Assembly: GCA_013214025.1 (NCBI GenBank)
Contig: JABSRN010000068.1
Span: 1-64,000, forward strand
Reading direction: 5' to 3'
From: Polyangiaceae bacterium
GTDB taxonomy: Bacteria > Myxococcota_A > Polyangia > Polyangiales > Polyangiaceae
DNA length: 64,000 nucleotides
The notes below the pieces were generated by a model. That model was not told the DNA's origin. It saw only the letters and a program-made list of their open reading frames with translations, and ran no database searches. The position numbers were made by a program, and so were the translations under genes. Of this stretch, positions 61,082-64,000 are shown piece after piece (within the stretch, counting starts at the first letter, position 1; each line of letters opens with the position of its first letter).

Positions 61082-62004
61082 GCGATGAGGACGCTGGGCT
61101 GACGGGCTTGTGCGCCAACAGCGCGATGGATCTAATCGGCTCCACTCCACTGGTTCGCCTCTCCAAGCTGAGCCCCGAAAAGGGCGCGACCGTGTGGGCT
61201 AAGGCGGAGTTGCTCAATTGCAGCGGTAGTGTGAAGGATCGCCCGGCTCGTGCCATGATCGTCGCGGCGGAAGCTCAAGGCGCGCTGAAACCGGGGGCAG
61301 TCATTGTTGAGGCGACCAGCGGCAACACGGGCATTAGCTTGGCGATGATCGCTGCCGTTCGAGGTTATCGCTGCATTCTTGTCATGCCCGAGGATATGAG
61401 TTTGGCTCGTCGCTACGTGTTGCAAGCCTATGGGGCAGAAGTCGAACTCACTGCAGGAGACGAAGGCATGGCGGGCGCCGTGGAGCGAGCGCGTCATCTG
61501 GTGAAGAAGCACGGTGGCTTCATGCCGAGTCAATTTTCCAACGAGGCGAACCCGAAGAGCCATGAGGACGGCACCGCCGTTGAAATATGGCAGCAGACCC
61601 AGGGGGAAGTCAGTGCTTTCATCGCGGGGGTGGGAACCGGAGGCACTTTGACGGGCGTGGCGCGTACGCTCAAACTGCGCAGTTCGGGTAGCGTACAGAT
61701 TGTCGCCGTCGAGCCCGCACAGAGCCCGGTCTTGAGCGGTGGCGAAGCTGGAGCCCACGGCATTCAAGGTTTGGGCGCAGGGTTTGTTCCTGAAATTTAT
61801 GACGCCTCCGTGGTGGACCGAGTGATGACAGTCGGGGATGTTGACGCCGAGCGCATGGCTCGGCGGCTCGCCCGCGAAGAAGGCCTACTGGTGGGCCCTT
61901 CCAGTGGAGCGAATGTGCACGCAGCGGTAGTGCTCGCGGCAGAGATGAGCGACGGCATTGTCGTTACCGTGTTGTGTGACTCGGGCGAGCGATACTTGTT
62001 CTAG
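61078..62004 (+). CDS. Cysteine synthase (O-acetylserine sulfhydrylase, CysK/CysM type)
   Basis: The PLP enzyme makes cysteine from O-acetylserine and sulfide. The 308-aa product shows IGSTPLVRLSKLS, SGSVKDRPA with the PLP Lys, VEATSGNTGISLAMIAAVRG, PSQFSNEANPKSH, GVGTGGTLTGVARTLK and CDSGERYLF. The loop before the Lys reads NCSGSVKDR instead of NPGGSVKDR. CysK versus CysM (thiosulfate or sulfocysteine) cannot be decided. Start is GTG 61078, overlapping the ygfZ stop; the upstream frame is the wrong-frame part of ygfZ. No regulator is adjacent. Confidence 0.92.
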   Translation: MSDEDAGLTGLCANSAMDLIGSTPLVRLSKLSPEKGATVWAKAELLNCSGSVKDRPARAMIVAAEAQGALKPGAVIVEATSGNTGISLAMIAAVRGYRCILVMPEDMSLARRYVLQAYGAEVELTAGDEGMAGAVERARHLVKKHGGFMPSQFSNEANPKSHEDGTAVEIWQQTQGEVSAFIAGVGTGGTLTGVARTLKLRSSGSVQIVAVEPAQSPVLSGGEAGAHGIQGLGAGFVPEIYDASVVDRVMTVGDVDAERMARRLAREEGLLVGPSSGANVHAAVVLAAEMSDGIVVTVLCDSGERYLF

Positions 62005-62136
62005 GCTGCCGATCACGACGGGCGTTCAGTCCTGTCGAGGTGCTGAACTGAACTGAATGTATCGATTGGACGGGTCTGCCCCGCATGGATTGCGGACGCG
62101 AGACGCGGTCCGTAGGGGTATGCTAGACCCGCACTC

Positions 62137-62991
62137 ATGTCGAGGCCCTTCGATCTCCCGTCGCCACCACCCTTGGACGAACAACGAGGAGAGAGCTTCG
62201 CGCGTCTGGTATCGCTAATGCAGCGTCTGCTCGCCGACGATGGCTGCCCATGGGATCGCGAGCAAGATATCCAGTCACTCAAACCCTATGTGTTGGAGGA
62301 AGCGTGCGAGGTTATGGATGCTATCGAAGGCGGCCAAGCTGAGGAACTCCAGGAGGAACTCGGAGATTTGGCACTTCAGATCGCCTTTTTGGGCGAGCTC
62401 TCCCGCCGGGCTGGGGACTTCGGACCCGACGATGTGATGCACGGGATCTGTTCGAAATTGGTACGACGCCATCCCCACGTGTTTGCCGAAACGGAATTGG
62501 CAGACAGCGACGAGGTCGCCGAAAACTGGGAAGCCATCAAGCGCGAGGAGAAACAAGGGCGTCGATTGTTAGCGGGCATTCCCAACCATCTACCCGCGCT
62601 GATGCGTGCCCAGCGACTCGGTGAAAAGGTGAAGCGGGTTGGATTCGACTGGCCTGACTCTGCCGGATCGCGGGACAAGGTGAGCGAAGAGCTAGCGGAG
62701 CTCGACGAGGCGATTGCCTCGGGGGGCAAAAGCGAGATGGCTTCTGAATTAGGCGATCTGCTCTTCGCTCTGGGAAATCTAGCCCGTCATCACGGAATTG
62801 ATGCCGAGAAGGCCCTTCATGGCACCACCCAACGCTTTGTTTCGCGCTTTTCTCACGTAGAGGATCGCGTGCGGGAAGCGCACGGGGGTTGGCCTGTGGG
62901 CGACGACGGCAAGCCTGGTCCAGGACTTAAGCTCGAAGAAATGGACGTGTATTGGGATGAGGCCAAGGGTCTGGAGCGAAAACGCTCCTGA
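62137..62991 (+). CDS. mazG: Nucleoside triphosphate pyrophosphohydrolase MazG
   Basis: MazG hydrolyses NTPs and dNTPs to the monophosphate and pyrophosphate, cleaning the pool of abnormal nucleotides. The 284-aa product has two MazG domains, the normal length. The first carries CPWDREQDIQSLKPYVLEEA with CEVMDAIE and EELGDLALQIAFLGEL. The second carries RVGFDWPDSAGSRDKVSEEL and ELGDLLFALGNLARHHGIDA, giving the EExxE/ExxD metal sites. ATG 62137. It follows cysteine synthase by about 130 bp and precedes rlmN by 39 bp, so mazG-rlmN may share a transcript. It is the housekeeping form, not the toxin-linked short form. Confidence 0.93.
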   Translation: MSRPFDLPSPPPLDEQRGESFARLVSLMQRLLADDGCPWDREQDIQSLKPYVLEEACEVMDAIEGGQAEELQEELGDLALQIAFLGELSRRAGDFGPDDVMHGICSKLVRRHPHVFAETELADSDEVAENWEAIKREEKQGRRLLAGIPNHLPALMRAQRLGEKVKRVGFDWPDSAGSRDKVSEELAELDEAIASGGKSEMASELGDLLFALGNLARHHGIDAEKALHGTTQRFVSRFSHVEDRVREAHGGWPVGDDGKPGPGLKLEEMDVYWDEAKGLERKRS

Positions 62992-63030
62992 TATGCTAGA
63001 CAAAACCCAGCTCGACAACGATCCGCCCTC

Positions 63031-64000
63031 ATGTCGCTCGATTCAGCCCCCCCCGTTCCCTCAGCCAGCTCGGGTAGGCGTAAATCACCGGAGGAAATCC
63101 ACCCGGTGGCCCGAACGCCCGAGGAATGGAAACAGGTGTTGTTGGCGATGGGGGAGCGTCCATTTCGGGCCACCCAGATTTTTAAGTGGATCCACCAACG
63201 AGGCGTATTTGATCCCTCTGAGATGAGTGATTTGTCCCTGCCTCTTCGTGAGAAGTTGGCAGCAGGAGGTCTGAAGGCGCCCTTCGAGGTGGCGGACGTG
63301 AAACGTTCGGTGGACGGGACACGCAAGCTGTTGCTGCAGCTGGACGACGGTCGCATGGTGGAGTGCGTGCTCATCCCCATGACGGACGCGGTCGAGGAGG
63401 CCGTCGACGCGGATCCTTGTCTCGCTGATGACGACGAGTCGGAGTCGGGCCCGCTGCGCCGAGTGACGCTCTGCATCTCGACGCAGGTCGGCTGCGCGAT
63501 GGGTTGTGTGTTTTGTGCGAGCGGACAGGTGGGCCTGTTGCGCGCTCTCGGCGCGGCCGAAGTTGTTGCCCAGGTGCTCATCGCGCAGCGCTACCTCGAT
63601 CCCGGCGAGACCCTCAGAAACCTTGTCTACATGGGTATGGGGGAACCGCTGCATCATTACGATGAAACCGCTCGGTCGATCCGTCTGATTCATCACCAGC
63701 AGGGCATCGGCATGGGGCTGCGCCGCATCACCGTAAGCACGGTCGGATTGATCCCCGGGCTACGTCGTTTGGGCGAGGACTTCGGCGGAAAGGTCGGTCT
63801 CGCCATATCGTTGCACGCCCCCGACGATGCCACGCGAGCCCAGATCATCCCGATGAATCAGCGTTTCGGATTTGCGGACCTATTGGCGGCGCTTCGAGAA
63901 TACCCTCTGCCAGCTCGGCGGCGCATCACCATCGAGTACATTCTGATTCGCGACGTCAACGACAGCGTCGCGCAAGCTCGGCAGTTGGCCGAGGCCTTAC
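63031..64000 (+). CDS. rlmN: 23S rRNA (adenine-2503-C2) methyltransferase RlmN, 3' end beyond the window
   Basis: RlmN is a radical-SAM enzyme that methylates A2503 in 23S rRNA and A37 in tRNA. From ATG 63031 the frame runs open to the edge (323 codons seen). It shows PFRATQIFKWIHQRGVFDPS, the radical-SAM triad CAMGCVFC (CxxxCxxC), NLVYMGMGEPLHHY, TVSTVGLIPGLRRL and LAISLHAPDD. The second catalytic Cys near the C-terminus lies outside the window. An acidic insert of about 20 residues (after CVLIPMTDAV) interrupts the usual ECV-to-CISTQ spacing. The first 18 residues are a Pro/Ser-rich extension. Confidence 0.94.
   Translation, partial: MSLDSAPPVPSASSGRRKSPEEIHPVARTPEEWKQVLLAMGERPFRATQIFKWIHQRGVFDPSEMSDLSLPLREKLAAGGLKAPFEVADVKRSVDGTRKLLLQLDDGRMVECVLIPMTDAVEEAVDADPCLADDDESESGPLRRVTLCISTQVGCAMGCVFCASGQVGLLRALGAAEVVAQVLIAQRYLDPGETLRNLVYMGMGEPLHHYDETARSIRLIHHQQGIGMGLRRITVSTVGLIPGLRRLGEDFGGKVGLAISLHAPDDATRAQIIPMNQRFGFADLLAALREYPLPARRRITIEYILIRDVNDSVAQARQLAEAL

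Noticed and set aside
1-64000. tRNA, rRNA, CRISPR arrays, insertion sequences and phage genes
   Set aside because: I looked for tRNA T-loop-like strings, repeat-spacer arrays and transposase or integrase motifs and found none. GTTCGA strings occur only inside coding regions.

Overview
The window looks like chromosome of a myxobacterium or close relative (Myxococcota). I infer this from the gene families, not from a marker gene. There are zinc-ribbon Ser/Thr kinases, a PP2C phosphatase paired with a double-FHA protein, a PilZ protein, many TPR lipoproteins, and a protein with the AgmX/PglI-type C-terminal domain known from Myxococcus gliding and spore-coat machines. Coding density is high and codon use is GC-rich. 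I see no rRNA, tRNA, CRISPR array, prophage or insertion sequence. The last gene (rlmN) runs off the right edge.

Left part (1-29 kb): mostly housekeeping and signalling. It holds a MaoC hydratase, an orphan FliR/SctT-like protein, a kinase, scpA-scpB with long acidic tails, an LTD lipoprotein, pmbA/tldE, larB-larC, a thioredoxin-rhodanese fusion, a two-permease ABC unit with an unusual periplasmic insert, PP2C plus FHA, a trmJ-like methyltransferase, a second kinase, a flippase-like membrane protein overlapping a CpsB-type PHP phosphatase, an ArsA-type ATPase, and the overlapping essential GTPase genes der and era.

Central part (30-51.5 kb): an envelope region. A GT39-type glycosyltransferase and a PilZ protein precede an ECF sigma/anti-sigma pair. 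Divergent from the sigma gene, and preceded by an ECF-like promoter (GAACC-N15-CGTC), is a run of envelope genes: a periplasmic coiled-coil protein, three TPR proteins (800, 1393 and 465 aa), a small secreted protein, a three-TM protein and an FHA-like/TM/AgmX-PglI protein. The order resembles the C-D-E-F-G part of the Myxococcus glt/nfs machines. A second unit follows behind a consensus sigma-70 promoter (TTGACA-N17-TATACT): a secreted protein, an outer-membrane barrel and a short OPX (Wza-like) lipoprotein. That pair resembles the Wzp/Wza polysaccharide exit of myxobacteria. I read the region as a candidate combined polymer-export and envelope-machine locus, and it is the main discovery candidate.

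Right part (51.5-64 kb): maf, a small conserved protein, an rluD-like synthase, a second flippase-like protein, a MoxR ATPase, several lipoproteins, a class II amidotransferase-like protein lacking its catalytic Cys, a C2-like/PDZ lipoprotein, ygfZ-cysK/M, mazG and rlmN.

A recurring oddity is short tandem duplications (8-18 bp) on or just after stop codons, seen at about eight genes. There are also a three-copy 32-bp repeat and an 8.5-copy in-frame 18-bp minisatellite in scpA.
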